In this document: one piece after another, positions 22,448 through 33,553 of the stretch
How the letters are laid out: each line of letters opens with the position of its first letter
Position numbering within the stretch: position 1 is the stretch's first letter
Assembly (NCBI GenBank): GCA_032871835.1
Contig: CM065297.1
Span: 24,049,098-24,113,097, forward strand
Origin: Dipteronia dyeriana
Lineage: Eukaryota; Streptophyta; Magnoliopsida; Sapindales; Sapindaceae
DNA: 64,000 nt
Direction of reading: 5' to 3'
Notes under the pieces: model-generated
What the model was told of the DNA's origin: nothing
Databases searched by the model: none
What the model saw: the letters and a program-made list of their open reading frames with translations, nothing else
Made by a program: the position numbers and the translations under genes

Positions 22448-23444
22448 TGATGCAGTATTTTTGATCTTACTCAATTTAAAAGATATGTTCGTTCATTGGG
22501 AGCGGTGATTCAAAGTAGTTGAAAATAATTAACTCGACTAACCTAACTAGATGTAATAAAAGTAGATGGCTAAATGCTTGTCTTGGGTTGGTAGTTTAAT
22601 TCAATAATATGCAAAAATATAATAAACTAGTTAATACAAAAGCTCACACAAATATCTGAATATGAGGAAAACGCTAGGGCATCAATGCAACCTAATTAAA
22701 TTACTTAATGTAATCCACAAGTCTCATTAAGGCAGTTTAATCCAATGGATAAGGTTTGTTTTCGTGAAGCGCTTAATCCTTCCCTCTACTCACACACGGT
22801 CATGCAATGAGCAATAGTTAGAATTAATTTTCAATTAAGACTCTAAACCAAAATACACATAGCAAGGTCATGCACATGGGATTTTTCACAGTTATTTAGC
22901 TAGTAGCCAAGGATTAAATGGGGTGGTTACCCACATCTAACCATTAACCTCATATATAAACTAATCCTAGCACAAACATTCATCGAGGTCTCAAGTGAAT
23001 ATAAGTAAAGGAATTAGAGCAAACATTTCAATAAAAGTGACTAACAATGAATTTAATTAAAACTATTAGACTATAGGATTACAAGAGTTGTTCAACCGGC
23101 TACATTAATCCCCTAACTTAGAGATTGTTACACGTAAAGGAAAAGAAATAAAACAAAGAAGAGTTAAAGAAGAAACCCAAGTTGGTCATTTGAGGTTCCT
23201 TGGTTTGTAAGCTTCCTCTTCTTGCTTTCCAAGGTTCCAAGATGGATGGAGGAATGAAAATGTCCAAGGATGGTGATGGAAGGGTAAAGGTGTCCAAAAG
23301 TTCGTGTGGCTTATACTCATCACCAAAATCTAATATGGGTATTTATATGGGTCCAAAAATAGGTCAGGAATCAACCTAGAAACGTGTGCTGGTGGACTGT
23401 CACCTCCTTATATGTCGTGGCTGTCCATGACGACATGACGACCG
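22448..23444 (-). repeat. 5' LTR of G1, part 1 (left of the C2 insertion)
   Basis: Read on the minus strand this is the downstream 1 kb of the LTR, ending ACTGCATCA at 22448, next to the primer-binding site. TATAAATA lies at 23347-23340 (minus). The LTR is cut at the duplication GACCG (23440-23444) and resumes at 28385. The intact G1 3' LTR has the joined sequence at 8440-8475. Confidence 0.9.
23440..23444. repeat. Target-site duplication of C2 (left)
   Basis: GACCG, identical to 28380-28384. In the unbroken G1 3' LTR the same place reads GATGACCGCGACAC (around 8458-8471), so the duplication is real. Confidence 0.9.
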
Positions 23445-26379
23445 TGTTAGACAATGTATTTTATATTCCTGGGTTTACAAGGAATTTGATTTCCGTTTCT
23501 AAGTTTTTAGAACAAAAATATTCTACTTCTTTTAATAGTAAGCCTGTTATTATTGGAAAGAATGGTCTGAATATTTGTTCAGGAATTAATGAAAAAAAAT
23601 TGTATGTGTTAAGATCGTTAATACATACTACATTGCTCAACACCGAAATGTTTAAGGTTGAAAAACCAAAAACTAAACGACATAAGATTTCTCCAGATAA
23701 TGACACATATCTCTGGCATCTAAGGCTTGGTCATATCAACCTTGACTGGATAAATAGACTAGTAAAAAGCAGACCTTTAAGTGAGTTAAAGGTTGGCACC
23801 TTACCTGTCTGTGAATTTTTTCTGGAAGGTAAGATGACTAAGAGACCTTTTATGGGAAAAGGACTTAAAGCTAAAGAACCACAAGAGCTAAAGAACCACT
23901 AGAGCTTATACATACAGATGTCTGCGGACCGATGAATTTTAAAGCTATGGGTGGTTATGAGTATTATGTCACTTTTATAGATGACTGCTCAAGATACGGA
24001 TATGTCTACCTAATGCAACGGAAGTCGAAAACATTTGAAATGTTCAAATAATTTCGAGCTGAATTTGAGAATCAATTAGGTAGGACTATCAAGTCACTAC
24101 GATCAGATTGTGGAGGTGAGTACCTTGACCAAGAGTTTGAAGACTTCATGGTCGAGCATGGGATAGTTTCCCAACTCACAACTCCTGGTACACCTTAGCA
24201 AAATGGTGTAGCGGAGAGGAGAAATAAGACCCTAATGGAAATGGTGAGATCTATGATTAGTTTCTCATCATTACCAAATTCCTTTTGGGAATATGTGTTA
24301 CAAACAATGGCATACATTTTGAATGTGGTGCCATCCAGATATGTTCCTAAGACTCCCCTAGATTTGTGGAATGGTCGTAAAGCTAGTTTGCGACATTTTT
24401 GCATATGGGGGTGTCCAGCACACGTGCTAAAGAACATAAGTGGAAAGGCGGGTTCCAAGTCTGTGATCTGTATGTTTGTAGGATACTCCAAGTAGACCAA
24501 AGGTGGACACTTCTACAGTCCCGAAGATAACAAAGTATTTGTATCGACAAATACAATGTTTCTTGAGGAAAGTTATATTAGTGACCTTAAACCTTGTTCT
24601 AAGATTGTATTGAATGAGTTAGAGCCTGGTGAGACTAATGCTTCATCAACAAGAGTTGTTGATCCATAAACATCTAAGAGTTAGATGATTCCTGATCAAG
24701 AAACACTACCACCTAGACGTAGTGAGAGGGTTGTGAGACAACCTGAACACTATTTAGGTATAGGTGAGGGACAAGGTGTTATCTCTACTGATAGTGTGGA
24801 TGATCCATTAACATTTAAGAATGCAATTGAAGATCCTGATAAAGAGGAATGGCTTAAAGCCATGAATCTTGAGATGGAGTCCATGTACTCTAACCTAGTC
24901 TGGGATCTTGTAGACTTACCGGATGGGGTAAAATCCATAGGCTATAAGTGGATCTACAAGAGAAAGAGAGGAGTAGACGGGAATGTAGAGACCTTCAAGG
25001 CAAGACTAGTGGCCAAGGGTTATACCCAGAAAGAGGGGGTCGATTATGAAGAAATCTTCTCGCCAGTAGCCATGTTTAAGTATATTAGGATTCTCTTATC
25101 CATTGCTGCCTATTTCGATTATGAAATTTGGCAAATGGAAATCAAGACTGCATTCTTGAATGACAATCTTGATGAGAGCATCTATATGATGCAACCAAAG
25201 GGATTTGTGTCTCAAGATCAAGAGCTAAAGGTTTGCAAGCTGTAAAGGTCCATCTATGGACTTAAGAAAGCATCTAGATCTTAAAACATTAGGTTTGATG
25301 ATGTGATCAAAACCTGTGGTTTCGAGCAGAACGTCGATGAGCCTTGTGTCTACAAGTGCATCATTGATAAGAAAGTAGTTTTCTTGGTCCTATACGTAGA
25401 TGATATTCTACTCATTGGGAATGATATGGGAGTGTGGTCTGATGCAAAAGGCTGGCTGGCTAGCCAATTCCAAATAAAAGATTTGGGAGAGGTGAGTTAT
25501 GTTCTAGGGATCCAACTTATAAGGGATCTTAAGAAAAAACTCATAGCACTATCTTAGGCATCATATATCGAAAAGATTCTTGTGCGATTTTTGATGCAAA
25601 ACTCCAAGAAAAGTAATTTACCTTCTAGGCATGGAGTTCACTTGTCTAAGGAACATTGTCCTATGAAACCTCAAGAAGTTGAGGATATGATACGTGTACC
25701 CTATGCTTCAGCAATAGGTAGTCTCATGTATGCTATGTTATGCACGATACTGGACATCTGTTATGCAGTGGGAGTAGTCAGCAGATACCAGTCCAACCCA
25801 TGATTGGATCATTGGGTTGCTATCAAGATAATTCTCAAGTATCTTTAGAGAACGAGAGACTATATACTAGTGTATTCTGGGCAGGATTTGATCCCGTTAT
25901 GATGCACGGACTTTGACTTTCAGTCAGACATGGATTCTAGGAAATTCACGTCTGGATCAGTATTCACCCTAGGTGGTAGAGCCATTGTGTAGAGAAGTAT
26001 CAAGCAATCTTGCACTGCTGACTCCAGCATAGAAGCCGAATATGTAGCTACTTGTGAAGCTGCTAAAGAGGCTATTTGGCTCCGTAAGTTCTTGAGTGAT
26101 CTGGAAGTTGTTCCAGACCTAGATAAACCCATCATAATTTATTGTGATAACAGTGGTGTTGTGGCTAATTCCAAAGAACCAAGAAGCCACAAGAGAGGGA
26201 TGCATGTAGAGAGAAAGTATCATCTCATTATAGAGATAGTGCAGAGAGGAGATGCGATCGTCACCAAGATAGCCACACAAGACAATCATGTTGATCAATT
26301 TATGAAGACCTTACCGGTTAAAGTGTTTTCGGTTCACCTAGATGGTCTAGGGTTACGAGACATGCCTCACATACTTTAG
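23445..26379 (+). pseudogene. C2 copia pol (GAG-pre-integrase, integrase, RT, RNase H)
   Basis: Order: VLDNVFYIPGFTRNLISVSKF at the start; GAG-pre-integrase with DTYLWHLRLGHINL (23700-23740); integrase core with the DVCGPM, DDCSRYGYVYL and SLRSDCGGEYL blocks (23910-24130) and NGVAERRNKTLMEMVRSM (24205-24260); RT from WLKAMNLEMESMYSN (24850) through YKWIYKRKRG, ARLVAKGYTQKEGVDYEEIF and YVDDILLIGND (about 25393-25425); RNase H with TLGGRAIV, SIEAEYVATCEA (26030), YCDNSGVVANS and HVERKYHL. It ends at a TAG at 26377-26379. At least ten in-frame stops, many of the kind made by C-to-T change, show long decay. Confidence 0.95.
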
Positions 26380-26393
26380 TGCAAGTGGGAGAT

Positions 26394-28379
26394 TATTGGG
26401 GTTTATGCCCTAAAGGGGTAATTTGTAAATAAATTTATGAAATAAATAAAAGGAAAAGTTCAATTCATTCTTGTTGTGTTGTTTATTTTATAACTTATAC
26501 ATATATTTAACATCCAAGATTGCCAGATGTAATCTCGAACTGTGTATATGAGTGTCATATACGGATGGATACAGTAAGAGACGTGCAATCTAAAAGTCCA
26601 TAGATAGCAAATAAAGCTGGGTATTTTATTTATGGTTAATCTATAGTTGCGGTCCATTCCATAATGTACAATGATTCTATCATGAACCATTCATATGAGA
26701 TATGGGAATGGAAGCACCTTGTATGATATGATCATATAGGACTGGGTCATGATCTATATGAATCTCTCACCAAGATCCGTTTACCGATGAGATTCATATA
26801 TATCAACTAACGATGGCTATATGTGGGTGATCTTAATCCTGAGTGTCTTATCGACTCCTTCAGGTTAGATCTTGGTCTTTGATATACCATGAGTGAGGTC
26901 GGATGCTGTTCCCTATCAATATGCTCCGTATTTTAGGATTACGGTTTGGCTTGTGGCCGGAAGGTTTGTACACAATAATGGAATCCACTCTTTCTTATGA
27001 GAAGTAGATGGTAGTTCTCTTAAGGGTTGATTCGGGGATTGGACAATATGAGCTCTCTCATAATTCCGTAAGGAAATAAGATTTATTGTCCATTAGAGAA
27101 TCAATGGTACTTAAAGGATATATGTAATTAGAGGGGTATAACGAACATTATGACCCAGCTCTAATTATGAACTATTGTGGAGGATCACACCATATGTAAT
27201 AGCTATATCGATGGACATCGAGTTGTATCAGTCTGTGTAAAAGCGTCTACAGTTGAGAGAATGCAGCTTCGGGTTTTTAATGGAATAACACCGGAGTTAA
27301 TAGTCAATAAATATTAATTAAAGAGTTTAATTAATGATTTCAAGGATTATTGGAGGTCAAAATACTATGGGTCCATTAGGTCCCCTTGCTAGCCCGATCG
27401 ATTTAGGTAACAAGGGTCACGGTTAATTAATTGAATTGTCCAATTAATTGTGTTACAAAAGTGACATGTATATATTCGGAAATTAATTGAATAATGATAT
27501 TATTTAGTTAATGAATGTTAATAGTTAAATTAATTAAATAATTAGATTATTTAATTATATTGATAATTATGAATTATTAATTAACTATTAATTGGAGGGT
27601 GTTATTTGATATATGGATTTAGGTGAAGATAAAATAATAGGATTATTTTATTTCACTAAATCGATTATCTAAGTATTTGAATTTAAGTTTAAAGTTAAAA
27701 TACTTATTATCACTTTTAATATATTAGATATAATTAAAAAGGATAATTAAAAGATATATATCAATTAATAACACAAAAGATTGCATTGGATGTAAATTTG
27801 TGCACATAAAACAATAGTGAAAAAAAGAATTTGCATAGGATGCAAATACTTGATACATATATATATATCAGGTGCGTGAATCAAGAAATTAAAAAAAAGG
27901 GGCATCAGTATATCTTGCTTCATGTGCAGCGATATATATAGATATATATTTATATATATCTTGTTTCATGTTTTGTGTGTTTTTGAAACACATAGAAGAC
28001 ATAGTTTCTTCAATTCTCTATACATTCTCCATTCAAGTTCCTGAGACCGTGACGCGCCCACACGCAATTACCTGTCTCGGGAGATAGCGAGAAAGATTGA
28101 GTGGTTCAGACATGAGTACATCGTAAAGTGAAGGAGCTTCCAAACATTGGTATGATTGGTTCAAACAGAAGCATATCGAAAAGTGAAGGAGCCTCCAAAC
28201 GTTGGTAAGATTTTCTTCTTGATTATATCGATTTCATTTTTCTGTGTTTACATATTGTTTGTATTAGTTTCGAAAAATAATTACGATCCCAAGTTCACTG
28301 GTCCCAGATACAGATTATGATATGTATAAAAAATTTAAAACCTAGTTCCGCTGCGTGACCGGTGAACGGGGTTCTAACA
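26394..28379 (+). repeat. 3' LTR of C2
   Basis: Starts TATTGGGGTTTATGCCC (the C1 LTR has TGTTGG) and ends GGGGTTCTAACA before the GACCG duplication. It serves as the empty-site reference for the Harbinger-like insertion in the C1 LTR. Confidence 0.85.
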
Positions 28380-28384
28380 GACCG

Positions 28385-28705
28385 CGACACTTCGCTTATT
28401 CGATTCCACGTCTTCTTTCCAGGTGACACTTTGAGCGACACTGATTATGAAAGTTTATGTGCTTGATTTGTCGCGATCTTCCATGACAAAGCATTACGAC
28501 CACGACATCTCGTGTCTTTTTGTCCAAGTTTCCATTTTCCAGCTCTTTTGGATCCCAATTTCACTCATTTCTCCCATATGATACCCCTAATACAAAATCT
28601 TGTAAAAACATTTAATCGAGCCATTAAACACTTGATTTTACTCAAGAATTGTGCAATAAGCATAGGAAGAGGAACTCGAAATCTAGTGTTATCATGACTC
28701 GATCA
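28385..28705 (-). repeat. 5' LTR of G1, part 2 (right of C2)
   Basis: Upstream 320 bp of the G1 LTR on the minus strand, starting TGATCGAGTCATGATAACAC at 28705. It continues the GTCGCGGTC hairpin motifs (CGACCACGACATC at about 28500). Confidence 0.9.
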
Positions 28706-28882
28706 CGGGTCGTGTCTGGCATGACACAACACCTTTACGTGTCGACACATTAAGGCGGTCGGGTCATAAGAGGCTATACCAGCACTTTTTGACAGCTTTA
28801 GCTAGACATCTCACTTGCATCACAAATAATTGTGTGATCATGTTATATGGTGCAAGCTAGTTAGATAAATTATCGTGATAAC
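28706..28882. other. Short unassigned segment right of G1
   Basis: GC-richer at first (CGGGTCGTGTCTGGCATGAC), then ordinary AT-rich sequence up to the hAT-like duplication. It may be the other half of the GC-rich element entered by G1 (see 7408-7484). No ORF. Confidence 0.4.
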
Positions 28883-29607
28883 TAAGGGTGTGCAATTTCG
28901 GTTTGGTTTGGTTTGGTTTGGGTTGAAGCTCAATATCAAACCAAACCGATATGTATCGGTTTGACTATATTTCAACCCAAACCAAACCAAACTGATTCAA
29001 ACCAAACCAAAAGAAGTCGGGTTGGTTTGGGTTGATTTGACTGTTTAGGTTTGAACCAAAAAAATAATTTTTTCTATTATTATAAAAAATATATTTAACT
29101 ATAAAAATATTAAGTATGTGTTAATTAATTATTTTAAAAATTAAAAAATATTATATAATTAACAAATTAACAATAAAAGGTACCATAACAGAAAAATAAA
29201 AATAAAACATAATACAACTCATATTCTAAAATATAATAGAATGGATGAATAACTGTATTTTATTTAAAAAAAAATTATAATATGTAAAAGAAATAGAAGT
29301 AGTAAAATACCAAATGGTCGATGATAATGAATTTGAAGAAAACAAAATTTATTTATATGAGAAGTAAATAAGTATAATTAAAAGTTACAAAACCCTAGAA
29401 AATATGGATTGAGTTTTATTAAATATATGGGTTGGTTTGGGTTATATGAATTTTATTTTTAACAACTCAAACCAAACCAATCATTAATTGGTTTGGTAAA
29501 CGACAAACCGATTAATAAATTTTTTATATGTGAAACCGATTCAACACATAAAGTTTGGGTTGGTTTAGACAGATTGGTTCGGTTTGACGGTTTTTTACAC
29601 ACCCCTA
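28883..29607. mobile_element. hAT-like non-autonomous element A
   Basis: Termini TAAGGGTGTGCAATTTCGG (left) and, on the reverse strand at the right, TAGGGGTGTGTAAAAAACCG. Flanks GTGATAAC (28875-28882) and ATGATAAC (29608-29615) match in 7 of 8 bases, the duplication length of hAT. Subterminal repeats of GGTTTGGTTTGG / CCAAACCAAACC face each other at both ends (28903-29035 and 29430-29590). The centre is AT-rich and non-coding. Confidence 0.85.
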
Positions 29608-30148
29608 ATGATAACTGTGTATACTTTTATCAATAGTTACATAATTCGTTGAGATGTAAGTAAGATACAATAATACTAGACATCTCACATTTTGTATCCC
29701 ACTTATCCCAACTTGTTATATGACAACTTATAAATAGATATATGTTATTGATGATTTAATTCATTAGTCACATGTCATATAAATTTAATTGTTACATCAT
29801 AAGTTGAGGTAAAAGTGATTAGAATGAAACGTAGAATAGAAACCGGAAAGAGAAGACAAAAAATAAAAATAAAAAGAGAGCATAAATCTGAAAAAAAAAT
29901 CATATGTTGAATTTTTTTCAAAAAATAAGTTGTGACTGGTCGAGACACTCAGGAGACCAAAACTCTAACTCACATGTTTGTATCTAAGGTTTGCTACGAA
30001 CACACTTTTCGTGCAATTAAAATTCAATTTATTAACATGATGGTAAGCGCACTAAACAAACTGTGAACTCGTAATTAAATTAAAATACATAATTATTTAT
30101 AAAGTTTATTAAATTAAAATAGATGACATGATAAGATGTGGTTGTATA
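29608..30148. other. Unassigned AT-rich spacer
   Basis: No ORF or repeat recognised. It includes purine-rich stretches (29840-29900). Confidence 0.5.
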
Positions 30149-30724
30149 TAGGGATGATAATGGGTCGGGTTCGGGTCGGGTTCTACCAGATCCAGATCCA
30201 AACCCATAAAAAAATTAGATCCAGACCCATGAAAATTTTCGGGTTTGGGTTCGGGTCTTCACCAGACCCAGACCCGTCTCGAGGACCCAAGAAAATTCAT
30301 GGGTCCAGGTCTGGACCCGCAGACCCACGAACTCATTGACCCGCAGACCCGTAAAACCTTTAATAAAACTCATATTTTTCATTTTTTCTTTCAATTTTTA
30401 TTTTTACATATTCAATTTTTAACTGGTAAAACTTGTTTAATAAATGAATAATTAACTTGGATTGAAATAAAACAAAATAACAAATATAATTGACTATTTA
30501 GTTGAGAATTGAAATAACCATACAAATTGAAATAATAAAGATGTTTTATACTAATCGGGTCCATGGGTCCGGGTCCGGGTTTTTGACTCAGACCCATACC
30601 CGAATTGGGTTCATTATTTTAGACCCAAACCCCACCCGCTACCCAAATGTGAGGACCCAGACCCGACCCATGCGGTTCGGGTTCGGTTCGGTACTCACGG
30701 GTCCTGGTATAATTGTCATCCCTA
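30149..30724. mobile_element. hAT-like non-autonomous element B with perfect 8-bp duplication
   Basis: 576 bp. Ends TAGGGATGATAATGGG (left) and CAATTGTCATCCCTA-type (right; reverse strand TAGGGATGACAATTATACC). Flanks GTTGTATA at 30141-30148 and 30725-30732 are identical. Subterminal GGGTCGGGTTCGGGTC / GACCCAGACCCG repeats fill 30165-30350 and 30550-30715, typical binding-site arrays of Ac-type hAT elements. The ORFs here (rich in Asp-Pro) are by-products of these repeats. Confidence 0.95.
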
Positions 30725-30732
30725 GTTGTATA

Positions 30733-31291
30733 CATTCAACTGCCACATCAAATAATCTGAAAATATTGGAATGATGGTTGGAATACGCAGTATTATGATA
30801 AGTCAAGTGTTTTTTTTCCCCTTTCAGGGTGTAATTCGACTCTTAAATGAACGAGATTGGAACTTAAACAAATGACTCTTAAATCGGTGGTTCATATTTT
30901 GATAAAAACCTTTGAAAAAATAAATATATATAGTTTAAATGAGTGGATAAATAGTGTCAGAAAAAAAAATCATTTTAAAAAAAAAATTAATGAATGATCA
31001 GTACTTTCATGGATAATAAAGGGTGGGCCTTCTAATTCAAGCGGGCCTGTACGTACAAGTTTCCCATTACTCAAGTGATCTTACCTTGCCTTTGATTTTC
31101 TTCACGTAAAATGTTTTGTAAGATGAAATTAAAATTGGATAAGACAAAAAGTAATTTTATCTTATGTTTGGTATATAGTGTGGGATTTGATAAAAATAAG
31201 ATTGGATTAAATTAATTTTTGACTAAAATATGATTATTTCAAATCAATTTCTAGAAAATAAGATTACTATAAATATTTAAATTAAATGTAA
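30733..31291. other. Unassigned AT-rich spacer
   Basis: No coding signal. 31130-31260 is rich in GATAAGATTGGAT-like runs that may be an old MITE, but I could not define ends. Confidence 0.4.
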
Positions 31292-31492
31292 GTAGAATGG
31301 TAGTGCACATCCCTTCCATATATGTTGTAAAGGGTTTAAATCTCACAATGTATATTTTACAAACATCTGTGAGAGTTTTCTTTTTGAGTTATGAGAAGTA
31401 TTTTTCTCTCGTTATGGGAGTAGATATCCGGACCACACATATATTCTTTGATCTCGGCAGGTTCCGATAGTTCGGTTGTAATATTTTTTTAA
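31292..31492 (+). mobile_element. tRNA-derived SINE
   Basis: About 200 bp flanked by AAATGTAA on both sides (31284-31291 and 31493-31500). The head GTAGAATGGTAGTGCAC fits a pol III A box, and GGGTTTAAATCTCAC (about 31331-31345) fits a B box (GGTTCGAATCTC type) at normal spacing. The body holds TATCCGGACCACAC and the 3' end is TCGGTTGTAATATTTTTTT, a T-rich tail as in many plant SINEs. Non-coding; it was copied by a LINE reverse transcriptase. Confidence 0.75.
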
Positions 31493-31500
31493 AAATGTAA

Positions 31501-32251
31501 ATTATTTTAAATTATTAAATATAAAATGATTTAAGATTACTTTTGAATAAAATAAATATTTAAAGTAAATAAAACTAACTAATATTCTTAAAAAAAAAAC
31601 TAATATTTTATTTTAAACAAAGTAAAAAAAAAAATTAGTGGTATTGAAAATTATTATTATTTTTAAAAAATGTTATACAAAATATATTAATTTTACTTTA
31701 AAATGAATTAAATAAATTTAATTTTAAAATACATACAAATAGTCTTTTGTCCATAGGGTCCCAACTCCCGAGTATACTTATTATTTAGTACAACAACAGT
31801 GGGATTAAATGTCTACGAGGGATTGAAGTTACGGGTGAGTTTATGACTTGTGAAATAATGTTTCATAAGTTTCCGGTAAATAGAAATTTTGTAAACTTTT
31901 TAAAAATAGTTATTTCTTAATTTATTTCTCCGATAATTATTTTTTAAAAAGTTAGTTGAGGATTGGTTAGGAATACCCGTAACATCTTTACTATTTTAAT
32001 AGAATGATAATAATACCCTTATGTTTAATGATAATATTTTAAAAATTGAAATAAAAATTCAGTTTAAAAAAAAAAGGGCAAAAGTCACTATGGCCATTAC
32101 CGATGCTTGCCGTTGTCAGTGGCAGTGGCCACCACCAGAGTTTGAGGCGACGTCACTGTTGCCAAACAAGGCGCCTCGTGCAGTATAATCATGTTTAATA
32201 TATAATTATTATATTAATTTATTATTTTTCATAATGTTTAATGGTGTCCGT
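31501..32251. other. Unassigned AT-rich spacer
   Basis: Mostly AT. A short GC-rich island at 32095-32175 (CCATTACCGATGCTTGCC and GAGGCGACGTCACTGTTGCC) has no ORF of note. No element ends are defined. Confidence 0.5.
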
Positions 32252-32589
32252 TTATGTGGTGTTTGGTTGGGTGGAATGGAAAGAAATCCATTCTAATTGT
32301 TTGGTTTGTTAAATGCCAATGGAATGGACATTCCATTGGAATGTGGATTCCACCATTTTGGTGGAATGGGCATTCCATCCAAAAATCAATGGAATGCCCA
32401 TTCCATTCCATTAACACATTTTCTCTTCCAAAAATAACCATTTATCTCCAACTCTATTCCAAAAATACCGTCATTTCTAAAAATAGGTCTGTAGGGTGTT
32501 TGCGGTTTGCCAGGTGTGCTATTGGCTATGGCCCGTTTGACTAGGCTGTGAGTTAAAACTTAGAATTCTTACTATTTATTTTCTTTACC

Positions 32590-33553
32590 ATGTCTGTGAA
32601 TAGTTCTAGACATGGGATTGAGCCGGATGATATGAATAGTTGCACTGGACAATCTGTAGCTAATTATGAGACAAACTGGGATGACAAAGATTTAATTAAC
32701 GGGCAATTGTCTAACATTCAACAAAGCAGCACTTATAAGAAAAAACTTCTTGACTTCAGAACCGTTTTGGGTCAAAAGACCAAAGAGATTAATGTGAAAT
32801 TTCAAAATAATACTTTTTCGATAAATCTTTTAAACAAAACAATTTGACTCATTACAATAAAATCGGTTTTAATGATCTACATATTGAAAGTGTCCAAGTA
32901 GGCATTAAACCCCTTTCAAAAATTGGCTTAAACAATTCTCTATCAATCGTTTTAAGGACAAAAAAATTACTAACTATAAAGAATCAGTATTGGGTATGGC
33001 AGAAACTTCTATGACTTATGGCCATATCTATTTTCAGGGTTATCCAAACTTTACCATAGCCTTAAACACTGACGAACACAAAGAAAAGTGCCTAGTCATA
33101 GACATCCAGACTCATAACTATCAATTCCTTGAAAAATCCAGCCCTTAAAAACTTGTTTACAGAGTCCATTACAGAGTTTTAACCTCCGGACTTATTCTTA
33201 GCTACATACCTCCTTCTATACCAGCTGGTCAGACCATATGCTTTAATGCATCCCCCTCAGTCAATGTCTTAGTACATGTTCCGGTCAAATGGGAAAACAT
33301 TAAGTTTCCAGATGATTGGGTCAAAGAACAGGTTGACCAACCTACCTATAGGCCACCTATGAGAAACCTCAATGACTGTGTTACTGAACAAGACGAAACC
33401 CTTAGAATATCCTTCAGAAGAGGTATGTTCCTCAGAGATAATGGCAGTAACCATTCTAGATCACTAAATGACTTCCAATCAGCTAGAAACTCTCTATCAA
33501 GCCTGTTTAGACAAAACATAGCCAGACAAATATCCAGTCTAGCCCCAAGATAG
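32590..33553 (+). pseudogene. EPRV copy 1 movement protein
   Basis: The ATG at 32590 opens a frame beginning MSVNSSRHGIEPDDMNS. It is lost by a one-base deletion in an A-run near 32840, seen by comparison with copy 2. In the other frames follow LHIESVQVGIKPL, a hallmark of the caulimovirid 30K-type movement protein, then QGYPNFTIALNTDEH, CLVIDIQTHNYQFL and VNVLVHVPVKW. The end reads RQNIARQISSLAPR with a stop at 33551-33553 that copy 2 shares. The protein once opened plasmodesmata for virus spread. At least two frameshifts and several stops break it. Confidence 0.8.

Larger units (their letters stand above)
23445..28379 (+). mobile_element. C2: 5'-truncated Ty1/copia element nested in the G1 LTR
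   Basis: Internal pol sequence begins directly after the left duplication, with no 5' LTR, primer-binding site or gag. Pol runs to 26379, then a purine tract (26382-26393) and a 1986-bp LTR (26394-28379, ending GGTTCTAACA), then the right duplication GACCG. The bases after the left duplication are TGTTAG, close to the expected LTR start TGTTGG, so a deletion between the LTR start and a TGTT inside gag-pol would give this structure. Confidence 0.9.
7485..28705 (-). mobile_element. G1: Athila/Tat-like non-autonomous Ty3/gypsy element, split by G2 and C2
   Basis: On the minus strand the parts run: 5' LTR (28705 to 28385 and 23444 to 22448), primer-binding site, gag-like ORF (22274 to 20636), coiled-coil and zinc-knuckle-like ORF (13249 to 12511), cargo ORF with a histone-H3-like start (12144 to 11527), a long non-coding part, purine tract and 3' LTR (8719 to 7485). 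G2 sits in the internal part (duplication tgtac) and C2 in the 5' LTR (duplication gaccg). Without them G1 is about 9 kb. The flanks cgggc (7480-7484) and cgggt (28706-28710) fit a 5-bp target duplication with one change. No protease, reverse transcriptase or integrase is present, so it is non-autonomous. The gag type and the GACGAGCAAAAG...GTTTGGGGG motif before G2's 3' LTR point to the Athila/Tat branch. Confidence 0.85.

Noticed and set aside
30136..30774. Asp/Pro-rich ORFs in the hAT-like element (30136-30339, 30502-30774)
   Set aside because: They are translations of the GGGTC repeat arrays.
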